Shown here in pieces: positions 26,183 through 35,131 of a DNA stretch of 64,000 nucleotides (positions are counted from its first letter, which is position 1; the number at the start of each line of letters is the position of its first letter). The stretch spans positions 119,774 to 183,773 of the forward strand of contig NZ_FOTC01000003.1 in assembly GCF_900114455.1 (NCBI RefSeq), read 5' to 3'. A program made the translations under genes and the position numbers. The notes under the pieces were generated by a model. That model made no database searches. It was given only the letters and a program-made list of their open reading frames with translations, and was not told the DNA's origin. The DNA comes from Halogranum rubrum. Lineage in GTDB: Archaea > Halobacteriota > Halobacteria > Halobacteriales > Haloferacaceae.

Positions 26183-26677
26183 ATGATGCGACGTTCTAAC
26201 CCGTTCGATTTCAGCGACTTCGAAAGCATGTTCGACCGAATGAGCCGACAGTTCGAGGAGATGAACCGTCAACTCGGCTCGTGGGACAGCAGTAGTGCTG
26301 GCGAAATCGTCGGCCACCGCGGGATGGCCATCGACGTCGCCGAGTACGACGACAACCTCGTCGTCGTCGCCGACGTCCCGGGATTCGAGAAAGAAGATAT
26401 CGACCTCAAAATCTCCGGACAGGTGCTGACCATCGTCGCCGAACACGAGATGGAGTCGGAGTCCACATCCGACGCCGAATCCGAGTCCGACGACGAACAG
26501 GGAGAGTTCATCCGCCGCGAGCGACGGAGCCAGTCCGTCCGACGGAGCTTCCGACTTCCCGTCGAAGTCGACGAGGAAAGCGCGAGCGCCTCCTACCACA
26601 ACGGTGTGCTCACCGTGACGCTCCCGAAGATGCAGCACGACGACGAAGACGACTCGCACCACATCGACGTCAACTAA
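26183..26677 (+). CDS. Hsp20/alpha-crystallin small heat-shock protein (copy 2)
   Basis: A 164-aa paralogue of the preceding chaperone. It starts MMRRSNPFDFSDFESMF, has the alpha-crystallin core (VVVADVPGFEKEDIDLKI, then YHNGVLTVTLPK) and a longer acidic Ser/Glu insertion in the middle (ESESTSDAESESDDEQ). ATGs at 26162 and 26165 are also in frame; I chose 26183 because GGAG lies about seven bases upstream and the N-terminus then matches relatives; 26186 is equally possible. The upstream region is AT-richer and probably carries the heat-shock promoter. Confidence 0.92.
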   Translation: MMRRSNPFDFSDFESMFDRMSRQFEEMNRQLGSWDSSSAGEIVGHRGMAIDVAEYDDNLVVVADVPGFEKEDIDLKISGQVLTIVAEHEMESESTSDAESESDDEQGEFIRRERRSQSVRRSFRLPVEVDEESASASYHNGVLTVTLPKMQHDDEDDSHHIDVN

Positions 26678-26896
26678 GTTCGTCTCCGAGAGACCGAACT
26701 CGTCCCGAGCCGACGACATCGTCGGCAATCCCGTTTTTTGTGAGACCACCGCCGGAGTGGCGACGCCGTCGCTTCGGTTCGTGCTCTCGTGGACCCCACT
26801 CGAGCGAGTTGCGTGTGACCACCCACCACATTCGATTGGACAGCGGTCTACGTCAGGTATAGGAGTATTTTAGGGTACGACCCGACACACACGACT

Positions 26897-29806
26897 ATGG
26901 ACTACGACCCGCAGGAACTCGAACAGCGCTGGCGAGAGCGCTGGGCCGAGAGTGGTCGGTACGAGGCCGACCCGAGCGACGTGGCGGCGCACGCTGGCGG
27001 CGACGAAGCGGCCAGCGACGACGAGGAACCGACGTTCATCACCGTCCCGTACCCGTATCCGAGCGGCGGGATGCACATCGGTCACGCCCGTACCTACACC
27101 GTCCCGGACGTCTATGCTCGCTACCGGCGACAGCAGGGCGACAACGTGCTCTTTCCCATCGGATGGCACGTCACCGGCACGCCCATCATCGGCGCAGTCG
27201 AGCGCCTGAAGAAGCGCGAACCCAAGCAGATGTCAGTCCTGCAGGACACCTACAACGTCCCCGAAGAGACGCTCTCGGAGTTGGAGACACCGATGGGCTT
27301 CGCGAACCACTTCATCGAGGAGCACTACAAGAAGGGGATGCAGTCGCTGGGACTCTCCGTCGACTGGCGACGCGAGTTCAACACCAACGACGAGCGCTAC
27401 TCGCAGTTCATCACGTGGCAGTACGAGACGCTGCGTGACCACGGCCGACTGGAGAAGGGTCTGCACCCCGTCAAGTTCTGTACCGACGAACAACAGCCAG
27501 TCACGACGCACGACCTACTCGAAGGCGAGAACGCGGAGTTCCAAGAGTACACGCTGGTTCGGTTCGGGTGGGACCGCGAGGGTACTGAGGTCACTGTACC
27601 GATGGCGACTCTCCGCCCCGAGACGGTCTACGGCGTCACGAACGCCTACATCGACCCCGAAGCGGACTACGTCGTCGCCGACGTAGATAGTGAGAAGTGG
27701 TTCGTCTCCGCCGAGGCGGCCGAGAAACTGCGCTTGCAAGCCCACGACGTCGAGGTTCTGGAAGAATACGAAGGGAGCGAACTGGTCGGTCAGCGCGTCG
27801 AGAACCCCATCACGGGCGACGACGTGCTCGTCTTGCCCGCTGGCTTCGTCGACGCCGACAACGCCACTGGCGTCGTCATGTCCGTTCCCGCCCACTCGCC
27901 AGACGACTACGTCGCCCTGCAGGAGGCGAAAGCCGACACGGAGTATCTGGAATCCTTCGGCATCGACCCCGCCGACGTGGCCGACATCGAGCCGATTCCG
28001 ATTCTGGACATCGAGGACGACGACGAGGACTGGGGCGAGGTTCCCGCGCAGTACGCCGTCGAGTCCAACGGCATCGAGTCGTCGGACGACCCCAAACTCG
28101 CGAAGGCCACCAAGGACCTCTACAACAAGGAGTTCCACGCGGGCCACCTGAAAGACATGTACGGCGAGTACGCCGGCGAGTTGGTCAAGGACGTCCGCGA
28201 GCGGTTCAAAGACGACAACGCCGACACCGGCGCGTTCGACCTGATGCAGGAGTTCTCCGAGGAGGTCGTCTGTCGCTGTGGTGGCGACGTCGTCGTCGCC
28301 GAACAGGACACGTGGTTCCTGACCTACAACGACGAGGACTGGAAGCGGATGGCCCACGAAGTCGTCGACGGGATGGACACCATCCCGGACAACACCCGGG
28401 GCGAGTACGACCACACCATCGACTGGCTGAACGAGTGGCCCTGCATCCGTAACTACGGACTGGGCACGCGCCTGCCGTGGGACAAGGACTTCGTCATCGA
28501 ACCCCTCTCCGATTCGACGGTCTACATGGCGTACTACACCATCGCCCACCGTCTGCAGGACGTCCCCGTCGAGGACCTCGACCGCGAGTTCTTCGACGCC
28601 CTGTTCTACGGTGAAGACGCCGTCGACGACGCCGACGAGCGCGCACTGAGTCTGCGCGAGGAGTGGCAGTACTGGTACCCGGTCGACTATCGGTTCTCCG
28701 GCAACGACCTCATCTCGAACCACCTGACGTTCTACCTGTTCCACCACGCCGACCTCTTCGACGAGTCGATGTGGCCGCAGGGTATCGTCATCATGGGGAT
28801 GGGCCTGTTGGAGGGCGAGAAGATGTCCTCCTCGAAGGGCCACGTCGTCCTGCCGGGCGAGGCCATCGAGAAGTACGGGGCCGACACCGTCCGGTTCTTC
28901 CTGCTCAATTCGGCAGAGCCGTGGCAGGACTACGACTGGCGCGCTGACCAGGTCGGCAGCGTCCGCGACCAACTGAACCGGTTCTGGAACCGCGGGCAGG
29001 ACCTCATCGAAGGACCGGACGGTGACCGCGACGAGTTGCAGCACATCGACCGCTGGCTGCTGTCGAAACTGCAGGACACCGTCGAGACGGTCACCGAGGC
29101 GATGGAGAACTCCGAGACGCGGACGGCGAGTCAGGCCGCGTTCTACGGCTTAGAAGAGAGTCTGCGCTGGTACCGACGACGCGCCGACCTCGACCGTTCG
29201 GGCGCACAGTGGACACAGCGACACGTCCTCGAAACGCGCCTGCGACTACTCGCGCCGTTCGTGCCGTTCCTGACGAACGAACTCCACGAGCAGTTGACCG
29301 GGACGCCCGCCGAAGACGCCCCGTGGCCGGAGGTAGACGCCGAGTTCGAGAGTACCGTCGTCGAAGTCGAGGAGCGGCAGGTCGAGCGACTGACCGAAGA
29401 CGTCCACGACATCATCGACGTGACCGACACCGACCCCGAGACGATTCGGGTCTACGTCGCCGCCGACTGGAAGAACCTCGTGTTCGACACCGTCGCCGAC
29501 GTCGGGACGAACGTCGGCCAGGTGATGGGCGAGGTCATGCAACACGAGAGCCTCCGCGAGCGCGGCAACGAGGTGAACCAACTCGTGCAGGACCTCGTCG
29601 ACGTCGTCCGTGGCCTGGACGACGACGCCATCGAGGCGATGCGCGAGATGGACGAAGCGACCGTCTACGAGGACGCGACCGGCTTCCTCCGCCGCGAGTT
29701 CGACGCCGACGTGGAGATCTACGTCGAGGGGAGCGAAGACATCCACGACCCCGGTGAACGCGCCGACAAGGCGACGCCGTTCCGTCCCGCAATCCACCTC
29801 GAATAG
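26897..29806 (+). CDS. leuS: Leucyl-tRNA synthetase (archaeal type)
   Basis: A 969-aa class-I synthetase. The HIGH motif is H60-I-G-H63 in PSGGMHIGHART, and the KMSKS motif is K642-M-S-S-S in GEKMSSSKGH. The large CP1 editing domain lies between (residues ~200-520, with TLRPETVYGVTNAY and a Zn-like CRCGGD). A C-terminal anticodon-binding region ends the protein. Length and order are typical of the archaeal/eukaryal-cytosolic form. An acidic insertion near residues 24-45 is a halophilic feature. The gene is monocistronic. Confidence 0.97.
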   Translation: MDYDPQELEQRWRERWAESGRYEADPSDVAAHAGGDEAASDDEEPTFITVPYPYPSGGMHIGHARTYTVPDVYARYRRQQGDNVLFPIGWHVTGTPIIGAVERLKKREPKQMSVLQDTYNVPEETLSELETPMGFANHFIEEHYKKGMQSLGLSVDWRREFNTNDERYSQFITWQYETLRDHGRLEKGLHPVKFCTDEQQPVTTHDLLEGENAEFQEYTLVRFGWDREGTEVTVPMATLRPETVYGVTNAYIDPEADYVVADVDSEKWFVSAEAAEKLRLQAHDVEVLEEYEGSELVGQRVENPITGDDVLVLPAGFVDADNATGVVMSVPAHSPDDYVALQEAKADTEYLESFGIDPADVADIEPIPILDIEDDDEDWGEVPAQYAVESNGIESSDDPKLAKATKDLYNKEFHAGHLKDMYGEYAGELVKDVRERFKDDNADTGAFDLMQEFSEEVVCRCGGDVVVAEQDTWFLTYNDEDWKRMAHEVVDGMDTIPDNTRGEYDHTIDWLNEWPCIRNYGLGTRLPWDKDFVIEPLSDSTVYMAYYTIAHRLQDVPVEDLDREFFDALFYGEDAVDDADERALSLREEWQYWYPVDYRFSGNDLISNHLTFYLFHHADLFDESMWPQGIVIMGMGLLEGEKMSSSKGHVVLPGEAIEKYGADTVRFFLLNSAEPWQDYDWRADQVGSVRDQLNRFWNRGQDLIEGPDGDRDELQHIDRWLLSKLQDTVETVTEAMENSETRTASQAAFYGLEESLRWYRRRADLDRSGAQWTQRHVLETRLRLLAPFVPFLTNELHEQLTGTPAEDAPWPEVDAEFESTVVEVEERQVERLTEDVHDIIDVTDTDPETIRVYVAADWKNLVFDTVADVGTNVGQVMGEVMQHESLRERGNEVNQLVQDLVDVVRGLDDDAIEAMREMDEATVYEDATGFLRREFDADVEIYVEGSEDIHDPGERADKATPFRPAIHLE

Positions 29807-29887
29807 CCCGAAAACCACCGGACACGACCCGGTTTCGGAGCTGTTTCCGAATCAATACTTATCCGTGCGCCGATGCTACAGACAGTC

Positions 29888-30112
29888 ATGAGTAGCGAAT
29901 CAGACGAGTCTGACCCGGGTGTGTTGACGAAAGCCTACCGGACGGTGACGCCGGGGTACAAGAGCCACCCCGACAGCGAGATGAACGTCATCGGGTTGAC
30001 GTACTTCCTCGTCCTGCTCGTCCTGCTCGTCCCGCTCTTTCCGTTCATCGTCCTCGTCTGGGCCATCAGTAAAGTCCTCGAAGCGCTCACACAGTCGGGC
30101 GTCGACGAGTAA
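29888..30112 (+). CDS. Small single-helix membrane protein
   Basis: A 74-aa protein with a polar N-terminus (MSSESDESDPGVLTKAYRTV) and one long or hairpin hydrophobic stretch (residues ~36-62, GLTYFLVLLVLLVPLFPFIV). It appears to be a conserved haloarchaeal protein of unknown function. An ATG five codons earlier (29873) is possible. It follows leuS after 81 bp and may be read through from it. Confidence 0.65.
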   Translation: MSSESDESDPGVLTKAYRTVTPGYKSHPDSEMNVIGLTYFLVLLVLLVPLFPFIVLVWAISKVLEALTQSGVDE

Positions 30113-30119
30113 GAGACGC

Positions 30120-30129
30120 AAAAAAAAAA
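30120..30129 (-). terminator. Oligo-T terminator of the alanine dehydrogenase-family gene
   Basis: Ten consecutive A on the plus strand are U10 in the minus-strand transcript, 56 bases after the stop of the upstream minus gene. This is the usual archaeal intrinsic termination signal. Confidence 0.6.
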
Positions 30130-30184
30130 CAGTAGAGTGCAGTGAGCGGACGGTGTCGTCGGTCTGAGTTCGTCGTGAATCAGG

Positions 30185-31177
30185 TTACTCGGCGAGGCCG
30201 AGCAGGTCGAACTCGTAGCCGTTGTCGTTCTCGTTCGCGTGTTCGTAGGCGACGTGGGCGGCGGCGACGTCCTGAATCGCGAGACCGGTGGAGTCGAAGA
30301 CGGAGATGCCGTCGTCGGCCGTTCGGCCCTCCTTCGCGCCGATGACGATTTCGCCGATTGCACCGTAGATGTCCGAGTCCACGAGGACGCCCTCGTGGTA
30401 CGGGACGTTGATTTCGCCCGAGTGAGTGGTCTGGTCGAAGTCGTCGATGACGAGTTTGGCGTCCAGAAGCACGTCGTCGGCGAGTTCGTGTTTGCCCTCG
30501 GCGTCGGCACCCATCGCGTTGATGTGGGTGTGGTCGCCGACGGCGTCGCGGGGGACGATGGGGTCTTCGACGGGCGTCACCGTCGAGAGCACGTCACAGC
30601 CAGCGGCCTCCTCGATGGAGCCAGCGCGGACGTCGAAGTCGTCCTCGAACGCGTCGATGAAGTTCGCGACGCGTTCCTCCGAGAGGTCCGAGACGACGAC
30701 TTCCTCGATGGGACGAATCTCGGAGATAGCGCGCAGTTGCGTGTACGACTGGACACCGGCACCGATGAGACCCATCGTCGTCGCATCTTCGACGGCGAGG
30801 TGGTCGGTGGCGACGGCGGCGGCCGCACCCGTCCGGAGCATCGTCAGTTCCGTCCCGTCCATCAGGGCGAGCGGGAACGCGTTCTCGGGGTCCGAGTAAA
30901 TCATCGTCCCCATGACGGTCGGAAGGTCGTACTTGTCGCCGTTGTCCGGGTGGACGTTGACCCACTTGATGCCGGCGGCGTCCCAGTCACCAGCGTCCAG
31001 ATAGGCGGGCATCGACCGGAAGTCACCGTTGTACTGCGGGAGGTCGATGTAGGACTTCGGCGGCATCTGTGCGTCGCCGTTCTCGTAGGCGGCGAAGGCG
31101 TCTTCGATGGCCGAGATGAGTTCGTCCATCTGGCAGTTGGCGTGAACGTCGTCGCTGTTGAGGAGCAGCGTCTGCAT
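30185..31177 (-). CDS. Ornithine cyclodeaminase / alanine dehydrogenase (mu-crystallin family)
   Basis: A 330-aa NAD-dependent enzyme. Substrate residues lie in the N-terminal half (PPKSYIDLPQYNGDFRSMPAY, read in parts), and the catalytic Lys is in MPPKSY or AAGIKWVNVHP. The dinucleotide fold has GLIGAGVQSYTQLRAI and, later, TVTPVEDPIV and INAMGADAEGKHEL. In archaea this family includes a true alanine dehydrogenase, so that reaction is as likely as ornithine cyclodeamination. Sequence alone does not separate them. It is monocistronic with an oligo-T terminator. Confidence 0.88.
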   Translation of the reverse strand: MQTLLLNSDDVHANCQMDELISAIEDAFAAYENGDAQMPPKSYIDLPQYNGDFRSMPAYLDAGDWDAAGIKWVNVHPDNGDKYDLPTVMGTMIYSDPENAFPLALMDGTELTMLRTGAAAAVATDHLAVEDATTMGLIGAGVQSYTQLRAISEIRPIEEVVVSDLSEERVANFIDAFEDDFDVRAGSIEEAAGCDVLSTVTPVEDPIVPRDAVGDHTHINAMGADAEGKHELADDVLLDAKLVIDDFDQTTHSGEINVPYHEGVLVDSDIYGAIGEIVIGAKEGRTADDGISVFDSTGLAIQDVAAAHVAYEHANENDNGYEFDLLGLAE

Positions 31178-31334
31178 GGACGCAATTTTTGCTGGACCGT
31201 ATTTAGTTCATGCTAAACACCGGGGCAGCTGTCCTCGACTCCGCTACTAACGACTGGTTACAGTCTGAAAACCCGACGTTATAGATGTTATAATAAAGAC
31301 ACGACAGAGCACGGTTCTGGTCGCAGGCCAAGAC

Positions 31335-32231
31335 ATGACAACACACGACACAGAGCCAACGGCGGAACGAGACAGTATCGACGGTGTGCGGCGGAACGTC
31401 CTGCGAACGCTCGGGGCAGGAGCAGCCCTCGCGGCGACGAGTGGCGTCGCCGGAGCGACGACGGGAGGAGGGAGACTGTACGACGTCGACGACGACACCT
31501 CGGACGCCGACATCGACCCACAGTTCGGATTTCCAGCGGCCTCCGCAGAGGTCGAGCCACCGGTCGAACCGGACCACGAGATACAGATACTCATCCAACC
31601 TCGCGAGGGAGCGGAGATTCCGGAGTTCTTCTTCGAACCGACCGGGCTGTACGTCGAACTCGGCGACACGGTGAAGTGGAACTTCGTCACCGGTCACCAC
31701 ACGGTGACGGCCTATCACCCCGGGTTCGGTTACCAGCAACGCGTCCCGGACGGCGTTCCGCCGTTCTCCGCGCCGGCGATTCCACAGGGTGGCTACTGGC
31801 TCTACACGTTCGAGACGGAGGGCGTCTACGACTACCACTGCGCGCCGCACGAGATATTCGGGCACGTGGGTCGAATCGTCTGCGGGTCGCCGGAGGGGTT
31901 CGAGCCACTGCCGGACCTGTGTGCTGGCGGACCGCCGAGTGAGGAGGGAGCGGGGGACGAAACGAGCGAAGGTGGGGAAGGCGAAGAAGAGGGGCAAGAA
32001 GGAAGCGAAGGAGACGGAGAAGATGAAGGCGGTGAAGAAGGTGAGGGAGGTGGCGGCGGCGAACCCGAACTGCGGACGCCCGCGTTCACCGCCTACACCG
32101 TCTTCTCGGACGAGTCGCTCGCACCGGAGTGTATCGTCCGCGAGGGTGCCCAACCGTGGAGTACGATAGACCCCGACAACAAGCAACTATTCGTGCGTAT
32201 CGAAGGGTTCCCGCCCTGCGCTTCCGAGTAG
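31335..32231 (+). CDS. Halocyanin-like blue-copper protein with Tat signal
   Basis: A 298-aa exported protein. A twin-arginine signal (VRRNVLRTLGAGAALAATSG) precedes an acidic linker and a cupredoxin domain at residues ~80-185. Copper ligands by position are H122 (GHHTV), C169 and H172 (YHCAPH). The axial position, eight residues after the Cys, is H177 instead of the usual Met (CAPHEIFGHVG). Two further Cys (C183, C196) could form a disulfide. Residues ~205-245 are a Glu/Gly low-complexity stretch, followed by a C-terminal domain (~50 aa) of unknown fold. It has no lipobox, so it may be soluble outside the cell or held by other means. Electron transfer is the expected role. Confidence 0.82.
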   Translation: MTTHDTEPTAERDSIDGVRRNVLRTLGAGAALAATSGVAGATTGGGRLYDVDDDTSDADIDPQFGFPAASAEVEPPVEPDHEIQILIQPREGAEIPEFFFEPTGLYVELGDTVKWNFVTGHHTVTAYHPGFGYQQRVPDGVPPFSAPAIPQGGYWLYTFETEGVYDYHCAPHEIFGHVGRIVCGSPEGFEPLPDLCAGGPPSEEGAGDETSEGGEGEEEGQEGSEGDGEDEGGEEGEGGGGGEPELRTPAFTAYTVFSDESLAPECIVREGAQPWSTIDPDNKQLFVRIEGFPPCASE

Positions 32232-32366
32232 CGCCGGTTACACTCACACGATTTCTTTCGGCGGCGACGAACGCTGTCGCTCCGGGTTCTGAAAAATACG
32301 AGAAGGTCGGTCGTCGAGCGGTGCAGTGGTCGGGTCGGATGAGCGGCTTCGTCTACGCCGCACCTC

Positions 32367-32410
32367 GCGGGCTTCGCCCGCTCGGTTTTAGAGGTTCGTT
32401 CCGAACCTCT
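32367..32410. terminator. Double hairpin between convergent genes
   Basis: Two perfect hairpins lie back to back: 32367-32381 (6-bp GCGGGC, loop TTC) and 32390-32410 (9-bp AGAGGTTCG, loop TTC). The second ends one base before the thermosome stop codon. They separate the blue-copper gene and the thermosome and may end transcripts from both sides. Confidence 0.6.
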
Positions 32411-32411
32411 C

Positions 32412-34076
32412 TCACATCGCGCCGCCCATTCCGCCCATGCCGCCCATGCCACCCATGCCGCCGGGTGCGCCGCCCTCGTCGTCGTCGCCCTTGGTGGAGA
32501 GGTCACCAGCGGCGATGATGTCGTCGATTTTGAGGACGAGGTTCGCAGCCTCGGTGGCCGAGGAGATGGCCTGCTCTTTGGAGTGGGCCGGTTCGACGAC
32601 ACCTGCGTCGAACGTGTCGACGACGTCGCCCGTGAAGACGTTCAGGCCAGCGCGGACCTGTCCGTCCTCGTGTGCGGCGCGGAGGTCGACGAGCGTGTCG
32701 ATGGAGTCGAGACCGGCGTTCTCGGCGAGGACGCGCGGGACGAGTTCGAGCGCGTCGGCGAACGCTTCGACGGCGAGCTGCTCGCGACCGGAGACGGAGT
32801 CAGCGTAGTCGCGGAGTCGCGAGGCGAGTTCGACTTCGATGGCACCGCCGCCCGCGACGACGCGGCCGTCGGAGACAGTCGTCGAGACGACGTCGAGTGC
32901 GTCCTGGATGCCACGTTCGAGTTCGTCGACGACGTGGTCGGTGGAACCGCGGAGGAGGATGGTGACGCCGTGGGCGTCGTCGCCCTCGACGTAGAACAGT
33001 TCGTCCTCGTCGTCACGCGAGACCGACCCGTGACCGAGGTCGGAGGCCTCGAGACTGTCGAGGTCCGAGACGATGGAACCGCCGACGACGTTCTTGAGGA
33101 ACTTGATGTCGGACTTCTTGACGCGGCGTACTGCGAGGATGCCCTGCTTCGCGAGGTAGTGCTGGGCGAGGTCGTCGATGCCTTTCTGGCAGAAGACGAC
33201 GTCGGCACCGGAGTCCTCGATCTGCTGGACCTTCTTCTTCAGCTGTTTCTCCTCTTGGTCGAGGAACTGCTGAAGCTGGTCCGGACTGTCGATGGAGACG
33301 TTCGTGTCGGCGGAGGCCTCCTCGACTTCGATTGCTTCGTTGAGCAGGAGGATGTTCGCGTCCTCCGCCTCGGTCGGCATGTTGTCGTGGACCGGGTCCT
33401 TGTCGATGACCGCGCCGGTGAGAAGCTCGGACTCGGAGGCCGAGCGACCGGTCTGGGTCTCGAGCTTGACGTTCTCGAGGTCGACGACGTGCGAGCCGTC
33501 GTGGGCTTCGACCGTCACCTGACGGACGGCGTCGACGACGAGCTGGGCGAGGACGTCCTTGTTGAGCTCGGTGCCCTTGCCCGTCATGGAGGTCTCGGCG
33601 ACCTTCTTCAGGAGTTCTTCGTCGTCGGGGTCGACGGATTCAGCGATGTTGCTGATCTCCTCACGAGCCTTCTCGCTCGCGAGGTGGAAGCCCTTGATGA
33701 CCGCCGTCGGGTGGATGTCCTGTTCGAGGAGGTCTTCGGCGTTCTTCAGCAGTTCGCCAGCGATTGCGACGGCCGTCGTCGTCCCGTCGCCTGCCTCGTT
33801 CTCCTGCGTCTCGGCGACTTCGATAATCATCTCGGCCGTCGGGTTGTCGATGTCCATCTCCTTGAGGATGGTCACACCGTCGTTCGTGATGGTGACGTCG
33901 CCCATCGAGTCGACGAGCATCTTGTCCATCCCTTTCGGGCCGAGTGTGGAACGTACTGCCTCTGCAACTGCGCGGGCAGCACGGATGTTGTACTCCTGCG
34001 CGTCGCGGTCCTTGACGCGCTGGGAATCGTCTCCGAGAATGATCATCGGCTGACCCTGTTGCATTCGCTGACTCAT
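32412..34076 (-). CDS. Thermosome subunit (group II chaperonin)
   Basis: A 554-aa group II chaperonin. ATP-binding motifs are NDGVTILKEM and G96-D97-G98-T-T (GDGTTTAV), and the equatorial C-terminal block is VVAGGGAIEVELA followed by a Gly/Met-rich tail (GGMGGMGGMGG). The apical-domain residues include the built-in lid helix region near residues 240-280. It folds proteins in an ATP-driven double ring. Haloarchaea carry two or three paralogues; only one is here, so the paralogue letter cannot be given. A TATA box lies 27 bp before the ATG. Confidence 0.96.
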   Translation of the reverse strand: MSQRMQQGQPMIILGDDSQRVKDRDAQEYNIRAARAVAEAVRSTLGPKGMDKMLVDSMGDVTITNDGVTILKEMDIDNPTAEMIIEVAETQENEAGDGTTTAVAIAGELLKNAEDLLEQDIHPTAVIKGFHLASEKAREEISNIAESVDPDDEELLKKVAETSMTGKGTELNKDVLAQLVVDAVRQVTVEAHDGSHVVDLENVKLETQTGRSASESELLTGAVIDKDPVHDNMPTEAEDANILLLNEAIEVEEASADTNVSIDSPDQLQQFLDQEEKQLKKKVQQIEDSGADVVFCQKGIDDLAQHYLAKQGILAVRRVKKSDIKFLKNVVGGSIVSDLDSLEASDLGHGSVSRDDEDELFYVEGDDAHGVTILLRGSTDHVVDELERGIQDALDVVSTTVSDGRVVAGGGAIEVELASRLRDYADSVSGREQLAVEAFADALELVPRVLAENAGLDSIDTLVDLRAAHEDGQVRAGLNVFTGDVVDTFDAGVVEPAHSKEQAISSATEAANLVLKIDDIIAAGDLSTKGDDDEGGAPGGMGGMGGMGGMGGAM

Positions 34077-34102
34077 GGTTCATCGCCTGATTGTTTGTCC
34101 TT

Positions 34103-34110
34103 CTATATAA
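34103..34110 (-). promoter_or_regulatory. TATA box of the thermosome gene
   Basis: Minus-strand TTATATAG lies 27-34 bp before the thermosome ATG at 34076. Transcription would start almost at the start codon, so the mRNA is leaderless or nearly so. A purine-rich, A-rich stretch (GGCAAAAATCG) lies just upstream where a B-recognition element would be. Confidence 0.7.
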
Positions 34111-34426
34111 GCGGCACGATTTTTGCCGGAGTCGAGTGACGTGTTGTCAATCGTCGTAGTCGACGAAACCACCAGACTGCTCACCGTTCGCTGGACGTGT
34201 TGTGAACGTCTCGCACGTTTTCAATCGACTGACAGTCACCACTCTCGAGCTCATTTATATACTGTTCGAGCAGTCACGTGACGATACAATCCGGCGACCG
34301 AGTCGGTCCGAGGCACAGACGTCGAAAAGCTGACTTCGAAGGAACCGACTGCTGAGAAGAGTTCGTAAATCGCGTGACGAGGTCGGACAGGAGCGGTCGC
34401 TCTCGCTTCGTCAGACACTCGGTTGC
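34111..34426. other. 316-bp gap upstream of the thermosome
   Basis: Lower in GC than the surroundings. It includes a second TATA-like sequence (minus-strand AGTATATAAATG near 34252-34263) with no obvious gene placed correctly behind it; a 35-codon minus-strand frame follows but starts inside that element. The rest shows no repeat or RNA gene. Confidence 0.4.
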
Positions 34427-34567
34427 TTATCGTACTCGGTCGAGGGGGACTGCGTTGTCGGCGCGAAGCCACGCGAACTCGTTTCGCGTGTCGTACATCT
34501 CGACGAAGCCATCGTCGCAGACAAGCGTCTCGTACCGGCCACGTCGTCCGTTAGTTTCGCCCTCCAT
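34427..34567 (-). CDS. 46-aa haloarchaeal small protein (DUF7331-like)
   Basis: A very short gene: ATG at 34567, TAA at 34427-34429. The product MEGETNGRRGRYETLVCD... continues DDGFVEMYDTRNEFAWLRAD and ends NAVPLDRVR. The pattern 'R-Y-E-x-L ... D-G ... V-x-M-Y-D-T-x-N-x-x-A-W-L-x-x-D' recurs in small haloarchaeal proteins that I recall as DUF7331; the name is from memory. The other open frames over the same bases are Ser/Thr/Arg-rich and not plausible. Function unknown. Confidence 0.65.
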   Translation of the reverse strand: MEGETNGRRGRYETLVCDDGFVEMYDTRNEFAWLRADNAVPLDRVR

Positions 34568-34645
34568 GGTCGTCTGCACAGAGAGGGGCGAGTAGACGAT
34601 ATACCCGTTTCGGTCAGACAGTCGCTCACACCTGACGAGCGCCAG

Positions 34646-35083
34646 TCATTCGTCGACCGGTTGTTTCCAGTGAATCGTCACCGTCCCGACGGCGAAAGCG
34701 TCGTCGGTGTTAGTGTCCCGACGGAACTGAATCGTGTTCGTCCCTTCGTGGAGCAACGCTCCAGTGAGCGTATCGACCCAGTACTGCCAGCCGTCGTTGG
34801 GCGGGATGTCGAACCCGCTCAACGACTCGCCGTTGACGAAAATCTCGTGGCCGTACTCGGCGACGTCGAACGCTTGAATGCCGACGTAGGCGTCGGTAGC
34901 TTGTGCGGTCGGAACGGTGAACTCGAACGTGTCGGTCTCGTCGCCGGCCACTGTCGCCCAGTCGAGGGCGAGATGCTCTCCCGCCGGAGCGAGTTGTGCG
35001 CCGACGTAGACGGTTGCGTAGTTTGCACTGGTCTGCACGGCCGTCGCTACTCGGCGGGGTCTCAAAAACACGGTGCCTCCCAC
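34646..35083 (-). CDS. Haloarchaeal beta-sandwich protein (DUF7383-like)
   Basis: A protein of up to 145 aa. The conserved-looking part begins near ANYATVYVGAQLAPAGEHL and continues DTFEFTVPTAQATDAYVGIQ, YGHEIFVNGESLSGFDIPP, NDGWQYWVDTL, EGTNTIQF and VGTVTIHWKQP. The alternating strands and the NGESL...GF, GTNTI and TIHW elements suggest a jelly-roll, galactose-binding-like domain. The first ~18 residues are basic, so the real start may be a downstream GTG near 35038. No signal peptide is visible. Function unknown. Confidence 0.6.
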   Translation of the reverse strand: MGGTVFLRPRRVATAVQTSANYATVYVGAQLAPAGEHLALDWATVAGDETDTFEFTVPTAQATDAYVGIQAFDVAEYGHEIFVNGESLSGFDIPPNDGWQYWVDTLTGALLHEGTNTIQFRRDTNTDDAFAVGTVTIHWKQPVDE

Positions 35084-35131
35084 GGCGTGTGCGGACGCGC
35101 GTGACGTGAAAAATCAGTCCGGGTACCGAAG

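Noticed and set aside
27515..29044. A 509-codon frame antisense to leuS
   Set aside because: Shadow of the leuS codon pattern; no recognisable domain and no promoter or ribosome-binding site.
34147..34254. 35-codon minus-strand frame ending GEQSGGFVDYDD
   Set aside because: The C-terminus looks halophilic, but the start codon lies inside the TATA-like element and there is no ribosome-binding site. Kept only as a possibility.
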